A stretch of DNA of 64,000 nt from Streptomyces vinaceus (GCF_008704935.1 NZ_CP023692.1:5893501-5957500), one strand, 5' to 3'. Counted from the first letter of the stretch, positions 21,001 through 31,547 are shown. Made by a program: numbers and translations. Notes: generated from the sequence alone by a model not told the origin.

Positions 21001-21060
21001 TTCACACCCCGTGTGAATCAAAAGGAGTGCACCCCGTGTGAAGCACGCACCCACTAGCCT
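21001..21060 (+). promoter_or_regulatory. Palindromic operator and promoter of the TPR regulator
   Basis: TTCACAC-CCC-GTGTGAA (21001-21017) is a perfect 7-3-7 inverted repeat. CACCCCGTGTGAA, its right part, is repeated at 21030-21042 with a 25-bp period. A likely -10 TAGCCT is at 21055-21060, so the second copy covers the -35 region. Binding by the encoded regulator itself is an inference. Confidence 0.55.
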
Positions 21061-21087
21061 GAGACCGAAGAGCCCTTGGAGGGGCCC

Positions 21088-22428
21088 ATGCAGCCCAACG
21101 CCCTGCTCGACGCCCTCCTCGCCGAGGCGGGCATGTCCCACGCGGGACTCGCGGCGCACGTCAACCAGGCGGGCCGCTCCCGTGGACTGGCCCTGCGCTA
21201 CGAACACACCGCCGTCACCCGGTGGTTGAAGGGCCAGCGGCCGCGCGGCCAGGTGCCCGACCTGATCTGCGAGGTGCTCGGCGGCCGGCTCCGGCGCCCG
21301 GTGTCCCTCGACGACGTGGGGCTCGGCCTGCCCGGCCAGCCCGTGTCCCCGCACGGCTCCCCGCTCAGCGGCTTCGTCGACCGGGCGGCCGCCCTGTGGC
21401 GTTCCGACGAGCAGGGCCGCGTCCAGCTGCTCACCGCCGAGGCCGTCACCGGGACGCCCGCCGTGATCCCGGTCTGGGAGTGGGAGAACCCGCCGGAGGA
21501 CGCCGACGTCTCCCGCGACGGGCCGAACCGGATCGGCCCCGAGCACATCGAGATCCTCCGGGCCGCCCGCGCCCACTACGAGCTGATGTACCGCCGGGCC
21601 GGCGGGGTGGCCACCCGGGCCCGGATCGTCCGTTTCCTCGGCAGCGAGACGGCGCCGATGCTGCGCGGCAGCTACCCCGACGGGCTCGGCCGCCAGCTGC
21701 ACCGGGCCACCGGCTCCCTGGTGGCGGTGGCCGGGATCTGCGCGTACGACTCGGACGCCCACGGGCTCGCCCAGCGCTACTTCCACCAGGCGCTGCGGCT
21801 CGCGAAGGCCAGCGGGGACCGGGGACTCGGGGCCTACGTTATCGCGCTGATCGTCAACCAGTCCCTGCACCTGCGGGAGTACCGCCAGGCCGTCGCCTTC
21901 GCCGAGGCCGCGCTGCGCGCCGCGGGCCGGGACACCACCCCGGCGCTGACCGCCGACCTGTACGCCATGCAGGCCAAGGCCTATGCCCAACTCGGTGACA
22001 CCTCCGCCGCGCTGGCCTGCATCCGCAGCGCCGAGGCCGCCGCCGAGCGGATCCGGCCCGGCACGGAGCCCGACGAGACGGGGTACGTACAGCCCGGGCT
22101 GGTCAACGTACAGGTGGCCGAGGCGCTGCTCAGCCTGGGGGACCTGCACGCCGCCCACGAGCAGGCGACGGCCGCGGTCGGGACCCCGGCGCACGACCGC
22201 GGGCGGGTCCACCGGCTGGCGATGCTGTGCGAGATCCAGCTGCGCCAGGGCGAGGCGGACGGGGCGGTGGCGGCCGCCGCGGAGATGGCGGAGCGGGCCA
22301 AGGGCATGGAGTCGCTGCGACTGCGGGACCGGCTGCGGGCGGTCCGCGAACAGCTGCTGACCAGCGGATGTTCCGGCGCGGAGGAGACCGCGCAGCTGAT
22401 CGACGGGGCGCTTCGCGTTCCCCTGTGA
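21088..22428 (+). CDS. TPR-containing transcriptional regulator (NsdA-like)
   Basis: A 446-residue protein. The N-terminus (about 5-70) has a helix-turn-helix-like part with HAGLAAHVN, TAVTRWLKGQRP and a following wing-like segment. Residues about 150-420 form tetratricopeptide-type helical repeats (for example AQRYFHQALRLAKASGDRGLGAYV and AVAFAEAALRAAGRD). This layout matches the streptomycete regulators related to NsdA, a repressor of sporulation and antibiotic production. The exact paralogue is uncertain. The ATG follows TTGGAGG by 6 nt. A palindrome and direct repeat lie in its promoter. Confidence 0.7.
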   Translation: MQPNALLDALLAEAGMSHAGLAAHVNQAGRSRGLALRYEHTAVTRWLKGQRPRGQVPDLICEVLGGRLRRPVSLDDVGLGLPGQPVSPHGSPLSGFVDRAAALWRSDEQGRVQLLTAEAVTGTPAVIPVWEWENPPEDADVSRDGPNRIGPEHIEILRAARAHYELMYRRAGGVATRARIVRFLGSETAPMLRGSYPDGLGRQLHRATGSLVAVAGICAYDSDAHGLAQRYFHQALRLAKASGDRGLGAYVIALIVNQSLHLREYRQAVAFAEAALRAAGRDTTPALTADLYAMQAKAYAQLGDTSAALACIRSAEAAAERIRPGTEPDETGYVQPGLVNVQVAEALLSLGDLHAAHEQATAAVGTPAHDRGRVHRLAMLCEIQLRQGEADGAVAAAAEMAERAKGMESLRLRDRLRAVREQLLTSGCSGAEETAQLIDGALRVPL

Positions 22429-22481
22429 GCGCGCGAACTGCTGCCATGTTGCCACCTACTCGAACGGAAGGTGGCACAACC

Positions 22482-23012
22482 GTGCAGTGGACGAACCTGA
22501 GTGAGCAGACCGTGTACAAGAACCGCTGGTTCGACGTGAACCTCGCCGATGTGGAACTTCCCGACGGCCGGCACCTGGACCACTTCGTGATCCGGCTGCG
22601 GCCGGTCGCCGTCGCCACGGCCGTCAACGAGGCCAACGAGGTGCTGCTGCTGTGGCGGCACCGCTTCATCACCGACAGCTGGGGCTGGGAACTGCCCGCC
22701 GGCGTGGTCGAGGACGGCGAGGACATCGCGGTGGCCGCGGCCCGTGAGATGGAGGAGGAGTCGGGCTGGCGGCCCGGGCCCCTGCACCACCTGATGACCG
22801 TGGAGCCGGCCAACGGGCTGACCGATGCCCGCCACCACCTCTACTGGGCGGACGGGGCGACGTACATCGGACATCCCGAGGACGACTTCGAGTCCTCACG
22901 CCGCGAGTGGGTGCCGCTCAAACTCGTGCCGGACATGATCGCGCGCGGCGAGATCCCGGCCGCCAACATGGCGGCCGGGCTGCTGCTCCTGCACCATCTG
23001 CGGCTCGGCTGA
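22482..23012 (+). CDS. Nudix hydrolase
   Basis: A 176-residue enzyme with the Nudix box GVVEDGEDIAVAAAREMEEESGW (pattern G-x5-E-x7-RE-x-x-EE-x-G, from residue 74). The preceding WELPAG is typical of ADP-ribose and nucleotide-sugar pyrophosphatases. The GTG start has GGAAGG 10 nt upstream; an in-frame ATG at 22446 is the alternative. TGCCACCT (22450-22457) can pair with AGGTGGCA (22469-22476), which would mask the ribosome site. It follows the TPR regulator by 53 nt. Confidence 0.85.
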   Translation: MQWTNLSEQTVYKNRWFDVNLADVELPDGRHLDHFVIRLRPVAVATAVNEANEVLLLWRHRFITDSWGWELPAGVVEDGEDIAVAAAREMEEESGWRPGPLHHLMTVEPANGLTDARHHLYWADGATYIGHPEDDFESSRREWVPLKLVPDMIARGEIPAANMAAGLLLLHHLRLG

Positions 23013-23099
23013 ACGCGCCGGCAGCGGGCCGGCGGCGGGTCGGCAGCGGGCCGTACGCCGTGGGCCGGGGGGCCGTGCGGGGGCCGCGACGGTACGGGA

Positions 23100-23972
23100 T
23101 CAGCCGTACGGGTAGAAGCCCGAGCCGGTCTTGCGGCCGAGGCGGCCCGCGTCGACCATCCGCTGGAGCAGCGGGGGAGCGGCGTACAGCGGCTCCTTGT
23201 ACTCCGCGTACATCGAATCGGCGATCGAGGCGATCGTGTCGAGGCCGATCAGGTCGGAGAGCTTGAGCGGACCCATCGGGTGGGCGCAGCCCAGCTCCAT
23301 GCCGTTGTCGATGTCCTCGCGGCTCGCGATCCCGGACTCGAACATCCGGATCGCCGACAGCAGGTAGGGGACCAGGAGCGCGTTGACGACGAACCCGGAC
23401 CGGTCCTGGGCGCGGATCGCGTGCTTGCCCAGGACCTTCCCCACCAGGGCCTCGGCCCGCTTGATGGTCTCCTCGCTGGTGGTCAGCGCCGGGATCAGCT
23501 CGACCAGCTGCTGCACCGGCGCCGGGTTGAAGAAGTGGATGCCGATGACCTGGTCGGGCCGCGAGGTGGTGACGGCCAGCTTGACCAGCGGGATCGAGGA
23601 GGTGTTGGAGGCGAGGATCGCGTCCGGCCGGGTGATCACCTGGTCGAGGACCTGGAAGATCTCCGTCTTGACCTGCTCGTTCTCGACGACGGCCTCGATG
23701 ACGAGGTCGCGGTCGGCGAACTCGCCGAGATCGGTGGTGAAGGTGAGGCGGGCCAGGGTCGCGTCCCGCTCCTCCTCGCTGATCTTGCCGCGTTCGGCGG
23801 CCTTGGTCAGGGAGTTGTGCAGCCGGGTGCGCCCGATCTCCAGGGCCTCGCCGGTGGTCTCGGCGACCTTCACCTCAAGGCCGCTGCGGGCGCACACCTC
23901 GGCGATGCCCGCGCCCATCTGGCCACAGCCCACTACGCCGACCCGGGTGATGTCGGAAGGGAGGTCAGTCAC
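23100..23972 (-). CDS. 3-hydroxybutyryl-CoA dehydrogenase
   Basis: A 290-residue short-form 3-hydroxyacyl-CoA dehydrogenase, NAD-dependent. The Rossmann motif VGVVGCGQMGAGIAEV is near the N-terminus. The catalytic signature is HFFNPAPVQQLVE (histidine and the NP-P segment), followed by a helical C-terminal domain with SGFVVNALLVPYL and LGRKTGSGFYPYG. The GTG at 23972 has AAAGG 6 nt upstream and is preferred over ATG 23993, which adds seven residues. Roles include butanoyl-CoA supply for ethylmalonyl-CoA or fatty-acid catabolism. Confidence 0.92.
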   Translation of the reverse strand: MTDLPSDITRVGVVGCGQMGAGIAEVCARSGLEVKVAETTGEALEIGRTRLHNSLTKAAERGKISEEERDATLARLTFTTDLGEFADRDLVIEAVVENEQVKTEIFQVLDQVITRPDAILASNTSSIPLVKLAVTTSRPDQVIGIHFFNPAPVQQLVELIPALTTSEETIKRAEALVGKVLGKHAIRAQDRSGFVVNALLVPYLLSAIRMFESGIASREDIDNGMELGCAHPMGPLKLSDLIGLDTIASIADSMYAEYKEPLYAAPPLLQRMVDAGRLGRKTGSGFYPYG

Positions 23973-24146
23973 TTCGTGCCTTTCGCTGCTCATCCGTCGG
24001 CGGGTCCCCCGTGCTGCGCAGTGTCACTGCGTCCCGGCGCCCGCCACGCCCCACGACGTTACCCCCGACCTTGACCGTGGCGGGGGGCCGGGGCGGGCAT
24101 GCTGTCAGATGCAGGGAACTGTCACGCAACGGAACGGAGTCGTCAC

Positions 24147-25385
24147 ATGGCGTACATCGGGCGTCGGGGGCTGCTGGCGGGAGCCGCCGGGCTGCTGGCC
24201 ACGGTGGGCGGAGCGGCCCCCGCGCGGGCGGCGCACGGGCGCGGTCCGCGCCGCAAGGCGGCCGCCGAGTTCCGCGCGATGTGGATCGCCTCTGTGGAGA
24301 ACGTCGACTGGCCCTCCGAGAGCGGGCTGGACGCCGCGGACCAGCGCGAGGAACTGGTCCGCCTGCTCGACACCGCCGTCGCCCGCCGCCTGAACGCCGT
24401 GATCCTCCAGGTCCGCCCCGCCGCCGACGCCATGTGGCCGGGGGCGCGGGAGCCCTGGTCGCAGTGGCTGACCGGGGTGCAGGGCGAGGACCCGGGCTGG
24501 GACCCGCTGGGTACCGCGGTCGCCGAAGCGCACGCCCGGGGGCTGGAGCTGCACGCCTGGTTCAACCCGTACCGGGTGGCCAACCACACCGACCCCGACC
24601 GCCTGGCCGAGGACCATCCGGCCCGGAGCAACCCCGACTGGACGGTCGCGTACAACAACAAGCTGTACTACAACCCCGGGCTGCCCGAGGTGCGCGCCTT
24701 CGTGCAGGAGGCCATGCTCGACGCCGTCTCCCACTACGAGGTGGACGGGGTGCACTGGGACGACTACTTCTACCCCTACCCCGTGGAGGGGGAGGAGTTC
24801 GACGACGACGACGCGTACGAGCGCCACGGCGCAGGCTTCGCCTCCCGCGCCGACTGGCGGCGCGCCAACACCGACGCGCTGGTCCGCGAGATGTCCGAGC
24901 GGGTACGGGCGGTCCGCCCGGCCGCGCGCTTCGGCATCAGCCCGTTCGCGGTCTGGCGCAACAGCGACCGGGACCCGCTGGGTTCCCCGACGCAGGCCGG
25001 GGTGGAGACGTACGACGACCTGTACGCGGACACCCGCAAGTGGGTCCGGGAGGGCTGGATCGACTACATCGTGCCGCAGGTGTACTGGCAGATCGGCCAT
25101 CCGAGCGCCGACTACGCGAAGCTCGTGCCCTGGTGGGCGCAGACGGTGGCCGGCACCGACGTGGCGCTGTACGTGGGCGAGGCGCTGTACCGGTGCGACC
25201 GGTACAGCGCCACCGCCGCGTGGCGCGATCCGCAGGAGCTGTCCAAGCACCTGACGTTCGCCCGCGATTACCCCGAGGTCCGCGGCCACGTCTACTTCTC
25301 GGCGAAGCAGGTGGTCGCGGACCCCAATGGTGCGATGGCCAGGGTCGTCGCCGACCATTACCCGACGGCCGTGCCGCCGAGGTGA
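24147..25385 (+). CDS. Secreted GHL10/DUF187-family glycoside hydrolase
   Basis: A 412-residue exported protein with a twin-arginine-like signal (R6-R7 in YIGRRGLLAG, cleavage near ARA-A at about 30). The rest is a glycosyl hydrolase-like (beta/alpha)8 barrel: RAMWIASVENVDWPS, WFNPYRVANH, DAVSHYEVDGVHWDDYFYP (acidic residues of the presumed active site) and GWIDYIVPQVYWQ. Proteins of this family are YngK-like, with proposed roles on cell-wall or exopolysaccharides. ACGGAG lies 8 nt before the ATG. It is transcribed alone, divergent from the dehydrogenase. Confidence 0.82.
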   Translation: MAYIGRRGLLAGAAGLLATVGGAAPARAAHGRGPRRKAAAEFRAMWIASVENVDWPSESGLDAADQREELVRLLDTAVARRLNAVILQVRPAADAMWPGAREPWSQWLTGVQGEDPGWDPLGTAVAEAHARGLELHAWFNPYRVANHTDPDRLAEDHPARSNPDWTVAYNNKLYYNPGLPEVRAFVQEAMLDAVSHYEVDGVHWDDYFYPYPVEGEEFDDDDAYERHGAGFASRADWRRANTDALVREMSERVRAVRPAARFGISPFAVWRNSDRDPLGSPTQAGVETYDDLYADTRKWVREGWIDYIVPQVYWQIGHPSADYAKLVPWWAQTVAGTDVALYVGEALYRCDRYSATAAWRDPQELSKHLTFARDYPEVRGHVYFSAKQVVADPNGAMARVVADHYPTAVPPR

Positions 25386-25421
25386 CGCGGGGGCCGTGCC
25401 GGCCGCGTCGCGTGGGTGAGG

Positions 25422-25619
25422 TCAGTGAGGGGGCTCCGACGGGTGCTTGACGACGCAGTCGGGGCCCGGAGACATGACTGCCTCGTGACCGTCCTGGAAA
25501 CGGACCCGGTAGGGAGGGGTGCCGTTGTCACCGAGTACCTGAGTGATCTCACCGACCTTGTCGTGCTGCCCCACGATCCTGCCGTGCTGCACCAGCTGGT
25601 CGCCCTCGGTCGCGCGCAT
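25422..25619 (-). CDS. DUF1918-domain small protein
   Basis: A 65-residue protein containing the whole DUF1918 fold: GDQLVQHGRIVGQHDKVGEI followed by PPYRVRFQDGHEAVMSPGPD. GGAGG is 5 nt before the ATG. These SH3-like small proteins are widespread in actinobacteria and have no established function. Confidence 0.88.
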   Translation of the reverse strand: MRATEGDQLVQHGRIVGQHDKVGEITQVLGDNGTPPYRVRFQDGHEAVMSPGPDCVVKHPSEPPH

Positions 25620-25680
25620 TGCTGACCTCCTCGGAGGCGGTCTGAATCCGGTGACAGCAGTTTACGGCGGTTTGTCGGGA

Positions 25681-26689
<1,009 letters not shown>

Positions 26690-26691
<2 letters not shown>

Positions 26692-28129
26692 GTACGAGCG
26701 TAGCAGTGTGGCGGAGCTGGCAGAATCCTTGCGGTCCGAGCTCGACCGCTACTCAGTGGGTGGAAAGCTCCCTTCCAGTCGGGCGCTGGTGGAGCGCTAC
26801 CGGGTCAGCCCCGTCACGGTCTCCCGCGCCCTCGCGCAGCTGGCCGCCGAGGGGCTGGTCGTCACCCGGCCCGGCGCCGGGGTGTTCCGGGCCCGTCCCC
26901 GCACGGCGGAGCCCGCGCCCGGGGACACCTCCTGGCAGGAGGTCGCCCTGAGCGCGGAGGGCGCGGGCGAGGTGGTCCCGCGTTCGGTGGACGCCTCCGG
27001 GGTGCTGGCCTGCCTGGCCGCGCCGCCGTCCGGGGTGATCGGGCTCAACAGCGGCTACCTGCACCCCTCCATCCAGCCCGAGCGGGCCATGGCCGCCGCG
27101 CTGGCCCGGGCCGGGCGGCGCCCCGGGGCCTGGGAGCGGCCGCCGATGGAGGGGCTGCCCGAGCTGCGCGACTGGTTCGCCCGGGAGATCGGCGGGGCCG
27201 CCGGGGCCGTCGGGGCCGCCGATGTCCTGATCACGGCGGGCGGGCAGAGCGCGCTCACCACCGCCCTGCGGGCGCTGGCCCCGCCCGGGGCGCCGATCCT
27301 CGTGGAGTCCCCGACCTACCCCGGGCTGCTGGCCATCGCCCGCGCCTCCGGATGCCGGCCGGTGCCCGTCCCGGTGGATGCCGAGGGGGTCCGGCCCGAG
27401 CTGCTGGCCGCCGCCTTCGAAGCGACCGGCGCGCGGGTGTTCGTATGCCAGCCGCTGTTCCAGAACCCGACGGGTGCGGTGCTGGCCCCCGGGCGGCGGG
27501 CCGAGGTGCTGCGGATCGCGCGGGCCGCCGGGGCCTTCGTGGTGGAGGACGACTACGCCCGGGCGCTGGGCCACGACGACGCCCCTCCGCTCCCGCCGGC
27601 GCTGGCCGCCGAGGACCACGACGGGGTGGTCGTGCACGTCCGGTCCCTGACCAAGGCCACCTCACCCAGCCTGCGGGTGGGCGCGCTCGCCGCCCGCGGC
27701 CCGGTGCTGGACCGGCTGCGGGCCATCCAGGTCGTCGACTCCTTCTTCGTGTCCCGGCCGCTCCAGGAAGCGGCCCTGGAGCTGGTCGGCGCCCCTGCCT
27801 GGCCCCGCCACCTGCGGTCCGTCTCCGCCGAGCTGCGCCACCGCCGGGACCTGCTCGCGGGTGCGGTGCGCCGGGAGCTGCCCGGGCTGACCCTGCCCCA
27901 TCTGCCCTCGGGCGGCTACCAGTTGTGGGCGCGCATGGCCGAGGGCGACGACGACGCGGCCTTCGCGGCGGCGGCCCTGCGCGCCGGGGTCGCGGTCGCC
28001 GCGGGCCGCCCGTACTTCTGCGCGGAGCCGCCCGGTCCGTACGTACGGCTCAGCTTCGCCGGGGTCTCGGGCGCGGCGGAACTGGGCGAGGCCGTACGCC
28101 GGCTGCGCGCACTGCGGGCCCCGTCCTAA
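26690..28129 (+). CDS. MocR-type regulator (GntR HTH fused to aminotransferase)
   Basis: A 479-residue regulator. A winged helix domain (about 1-75; LPSSRALVERYRVSPVTVSRALAQLAAEGLV) is fused to a fold-type I aminotransferase-like domain. The latter has FQNPTGAVL, VVEDDYAR and the PLP lysine K322 in RSLTKATSPSLRVG. MocR regulators bind PLP or its amino-acid adducts and usually control a divergent neighbour, here the EamA transporter. Start codons of the two genes overlap, so no untranslated leader separates them. Confidence 0.88.
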
Positions 28130-28170
28130 ATCGCTGGAGCAACTCCGCGCCACCGGCCTACCCTGCGGTC

Positions 28171-28926
28171 ATGGACGGCATCAAGATCACCACGCTCGCG
28201 CAGCGACCCGAACTGGCCGAGCGGCTCTGGGACATGAAGGACACCTGGCCGCAGTTCGCCCAGCACGACCCGATCGCCTGGCTCCTCTACCCCCGGATGG
28301 TCGCGGAGCTCGCCGACTACGTCCTGGTCGCCACCGACGGCGACGCGGTGATCGCCCGCGGGTTCAGCGTGCCCTTCGCCCAGCACGCGCCGGGCCGGGA
28401 CGGGGCGCTGCCCGCGCGGGGCTGGGACCAGGTCCTCATGTGGGCCTTCTCCGACCTGCGGCGCGGGATCGCACCCGACACGGTGAGCGCCATCGAGATC
28501 ACCGTCGCCACCGACCGGCTCGGCGAGGGCCTGTCGGGGCGGATGCTGGCCGCGATGCGGGACAACGCCCGCGCCCGCGGCTTCGCCGAGGTGGTCGCTC
28601 CGGTCCGGCCCAGCGGCAAGCCGGCCGAGCCGGAGACCCCGATGGAGGAGTACGCGTACCGCACGCGCGAGGACGGTCTGCCGTACGACCCGTGGCTGCG
28701 GGTCCACGTCCGCGCAGGGGCGGTGATCGACTCGGTGGCCCCGCTGTCGATGACGATCACCGGCTCGCTGGCGGAGTGGCGGGAGTGGACCGGTCTGCCG
28801 TTCGACACGACGGGCCCGGTACGGGTGCCGGGAGCGCTTGCCCCGGTCCGCTGCGAGGCGGAACAGGGCCACGCGTCGTACGTGGAGCCGAACGTCTGGG
28901 TCCGCCACCCCCTGAACACCCTCTAG
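28171..28926 (+). CDS. GNAT-like acetyltransferase domain protein
   Basis: A 251-residue cytoplasmic protein. The helical N-terminus (ERLWDMKDTWPQFAQHDP) and central GNAT-like segment (EITVATDRLGEGLSGRMLAAMRDNARARGFAEVVAPVRPSGK, about 110-150) suggest an acetyl-CoA-binding fold; the acceptor is unknown. TACCCT (28159-28164) lies 6 nt before the ATG and there is no Shine-Dalgarno, so the mRNA is probably leaderless. Confidence 0.6.
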   Translation: MDGIKITTLAQRPELAERLWDMKDTWPQFAQHDPIAWLLYPRMVAELADYVLVATDGDAVIARGFSVPFAQHAPGRDGALPARGWDQVLMWAFSDLRRGIAPDTVSAIEITVATDRLGEGLSGRMLAAMRDNARARGFAEVVAPVRPSGKPAEPETPMEEYAYRTREDGLPYDPWLRVHVRAGAVIDSVAPLSMTITGSLAEWREWTGLPFDTTGPVRVPGALAPVRCEAEQGHASYVEPNVWVRHPLNTL

Positions 28927-29016
28927 GTACGGCCCGGTCAGGATGAGCACGAGGACCGGCCGGCGCTGAGTACGGCCGCCCAGGCGGACCGGCGCCGGGG
29001 CCGGTTGGCTGTGCCC

Positions 29017-29352
29017 ATGCACGAGACGGCACCTTCCCCGACCACCGACCGCGCCGCCGCCGGAACCTCTGCGGCGGACGTGGTGCTGCGCTATGTCACG
29101 AGCTTGGCGCTGGCCCTGATTCCGGTGGCGTTCCTCTTCGGCGCCTTGGCCGGGATGGCCGAGGAGGTTCACCCCCGGACCGTGGCGGTCGTCACGGTCT
29201 GCTGGTTCGGGTCCTGGACGGCCACTCCGCTGCTGGTGGCGGCCTTCTGGCTGTGCCGGCGCCGCCCCGCCCTGGCCGCGGCGGGCCGCTGGGCGGGATG
29301 GGTCGCGACGCTCCCACCGACGGTCACGATCATGCTGGCCCTCGGCCTGTGA
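29017..29352 (+). CDS. Small membrane protein, function unknown
   Basis: A 111-residue protein with three predicted transmembrane helices (about 24-44, 56-76 and 86-108). No family recognised. In-frame TTG (29005) and GTG (29011) starts are possible alternatives, and no strong ribosome site decides between them. It marks the left border of a patch with weaker codon bias. Confidence 0.5.
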   Translation: MHETAPSPTTDRAAAGTSAADVVLRYVTSLALALIPVAFLFGALAGMAEEVHPRTVAVVTVCWFGSWTATPLLVAAFWLCRRRPALAAAGRWAGWVATLPPTVTIMLALGL

Positions 29353-29839
29353 CGCCCGCTGCTTCCCGGCACCCGGCGGACCCCAATCGCCGTCCCCGTC
29401 CCCGCCCCCGCTCCGGTCGGCGGGGCTGAAGGCCAGGACGGGCTCGGTTACCCACGCGTCCGGGGACGACTCGCCTTCGGCGTCGAGTCCGGTGACGGCG
29501 CCCCCCGGCTGCCGCCGCGCGCGGCCAGACACCACCCCGCGTGCTTCGTCGATCAGCAGACACGTCGGCAATGGACCAGCTGCCCTCGGCCGTTGTCACC
29601 GTGCCACCAATGACGAGCGTGCCCGATGCCGCGGTCTCGACGCCGTGGGCGACCCCGAGTCCCGCGACGTCGCCGAGCGGTGGCTCTGCAACATTCAGCC
29701 GCTGTGCCGAGCGATCCTCTGGCCCGTCAGCCGCGCAGATGAACGATGCGCTGGAGAAGTTCATCGAGATTGCCAGATCCGTGATCGCCGTGGACTGGCA
29801 GGCCCCAGCTGTCTGCTGAGCCGTGTTGGCACCAGGTCG
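29353..29839. other. Gene-poor stretch, possibly decayed sequence
   Basis: No convincing gene. Short open frames on both strands lack the usual third-position GC bias and show no recognisable domain. One plus-strand frame ends in a protein-like tail (MNDALEKFIEIARSV, from 29739) before TGA at 29819. It may hold remnants of a lost gene. Confidence 0.4.
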
Positions 29840-30661
29840 CTAGGTTCTATCCACTCCACCAGCGAAGCCCAGCCGCACCAGATGGCGTTGGAGGTCGACC
29901 TCGACGACCTTCACCGTGATCAGCTCGCCTTCATCGACAAGCTGATCCGGGGTCTCGGCCGGCTCGTCCGTCAGCTCTGAGACGTGAAGCAACCCCACAA
30001 CGTCGGGAGCAAGCTGCACGAACACACCAAAGGGAACGATCTTGGTGATCGGCCGGGCGAGGACCCGACCGACCTGATCCGCAAACGAAATGAGCGGATC
30101 TTCCTGCAAAGCCTTCAGCGAGAGCGTGACCTGTCCGGAGCGCGTATCGGCAACGATCACCTCAGCCGTGATCCGCTGGCCAGCCTCGACGGCCTCGGAG
30201 GGGTGGTTGACCCAGCCCCACGTCAGGTCCGGCACCCGGATGAAACCGGTGCACAAGCCGTCCGGCTCGCCGTCGACGTGGACGAAGGCCCCGATATCGT
30301 GAACCGCGGCGATCGTCCCAGCGACGACCTGCCCTCTTTCAAACGCGAGGAGGAAGGCCCGCAAGGCCGGAATCTCGCACGCCCTGGCTGAAAGGTGAAG
30401 CTGACCTTCGCGCCAGCGCCCGATCTCTTCGGCCTTGAGCTCCTGGCCGACCTCAAACAGCTCGGATGGATGCTCCATCCGACGCATCGACGCCTCATGT
30501 CGAGGAATCCGACCGATCTCGACTTTCTCCCCCGCGGCACCCACGAGCTGCACCAGAACGTCGGCTCCGTCGAACCCGGTGACCCTCACCGTTCTCACTG
30601 CCCCCGGCCGGAGCCGGTCGATCAAGTACTGCATGCGAGGGTCAAGGGCTGGTTCGGACAT
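29840..30661 (-). CDS. Protein with three S1 RNA-binding domains
   Basis: A 273-residue protein made of three S1-type OB folds (about 15-85, 88-165 and 172-255). The second and third carry the classic GxFVHVDG..GF and GVFVQLAPDVVGLLHVSEL motifs. Ribosomal S1 has four to six such domains, and this one has no catalytic domain. The ATG at 30661 is preceded by TAGGGT with a 7-nt gap and no Shine-Dalgarno, so the mRNA is probably leaderless. Codon use is less GC-biased than the flanking core genes. The role may be RNA binding under stress (inference). Confidence 0.75.
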   Translation of the reverse strand: MSEPALDPRMQYLIDRLRPGAVRTVRVTGFDGADVLVQLVGAAGEKVEIGRIPRHEASMRRMEHPSELFEVGQELKAEEIGRWREGQLHLSARACEIPALRAFLLAFERGQVVAGTIAAVHDIGAFVHVDGEPDGLCTGFIRVPDLTWGWVNHPSEAVEAGQRITAEVIVADTRSGQVTLSLKALQEDPLISFADQVGRVLARPITKIVPFGVFVQLAPDVVGLLHVSELTDEPAETPDQLVDEGELITVKVVEVDLQRHLVRLGFAGGVDRT

Positions 30662-30848
30662 GGAGGTGACCCTAGTCGGCCCCCGCCGCACTGCTTCTAA
30701 CTCTCGTGACCCCGCCGAATGAATTGCTCGGCGGGCTTCGGCCTGACCGGACGCTCCGGTGCGCCGGCGTCACAGAGTGGGTGGCGTGCCTTTCCGGCGG
30801 GGGGCTCGGCAGGCGCGCGGCGCCCGGAGGATCTCGCAGCCGGGGGTG

Positions 30849-31547
30849 TCAGGAGCTCTGCACGGTCTTCGCGGCCGTGCGGATCACGTCGAGTACGAGG
30901 GCGGGGTTGGAGAGCATGGGGACGTGGCTGGTGTCGGTCTCGACGGTGGTGGCGTCCATGCGCTTGGCCATGAAGCGTTGCAGCTCGGGGTTGATGGCGC
31001 GGTCCTGCTTGCCCACGATGTACCAGCTGGGCTTCGACTTCCAGGCGGGTTCGTCGGTCTTGGCGGTGGCGAGCAGGTCGGCGGGCGGCGCGCCCTGGGT
31101 CGCCCAGACGAGCTGCTGCTCCTGCTCGGGCAGGTCTCCGCAGAAGTGCGAGATGCCGTCCTTGGAGATCCAGATGCGCCCGTCCTCGACGTCGAGGTGG
31201 GAGAACAGCGCTGGGGGGTCGTACTTGGCGATCAGGTCCTGCGGTGTCTCGCCGGCGTCCGGGCCGAGGGCGTTGATGTAGACCAGGCCGGCGACGCGGT
31301 CGTCCGTTCCCGCCGCTGTGATGACGAAGCCGCCCCAGGAGTGGCCGACGAGAATGGCCGGGCCGCTGACGCGTCCCAGTGCGCGGGAGACCGCGTCCAC
31401 ATCGCCTTCCAGGGTGTCGAGGGCGTTCTGTGCGGACACCACCTCGTGCCCCTCTTGCTGCAGCGTGGGGATCACCTTGCTGTAGCACGAGCCGTCGGCC
31501 CACAGGCCGTGGGCGAAGACGATGCTCGGTTTGGTCGATGTCGACAC
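30849..31547 (-). CDS. Alpha/beta-fold hydrolase (esterase-like)
   Basis: A 232-residue serine hydrolase with oxyanion segment FAHGLWADGS (about 11-20), nucleophile S70 in GHSWGG and a C-terminal histidine in DTSHVPML. It resembles AB-hydrolase proteins of the salicylate-esterase/haloalkane type found in many soil bacteria. No signal peptide. The GTG start has GAGGAG about 7 nt upstream. A 37-nt perfect palindrome (31560-31596) lies directly behind the ribosome site and may be an operator. Confidence 0.82.
   Translation of the reverse strand: MSTSTKPSIVFAHGLWADGSCYSKVIPTLQQEGHEVVSAQNALDTLEGDVDAVSRALGRVSGPAILVGHSWGGFVITAAGTDDRVAGLVYINALGPDAGETPQDLIAKYDPPALFSHLDVEDGRIWISKDGISHFCGDLPEQEQQLVWATQGAPPADLLATAKTDEPAWKSKPSWYIVGKQDRAINPELQRFMAKRMDATTVETDTSHVPMLSNPALVLDVIRTAAKTVQSS

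Noticed and set aside
23013..23099. 12-nt direct repeat GGCAGCGGGCCG
   Set aside because: Two GC-rich copies in a convergent gap; expected by chance at this GC content.
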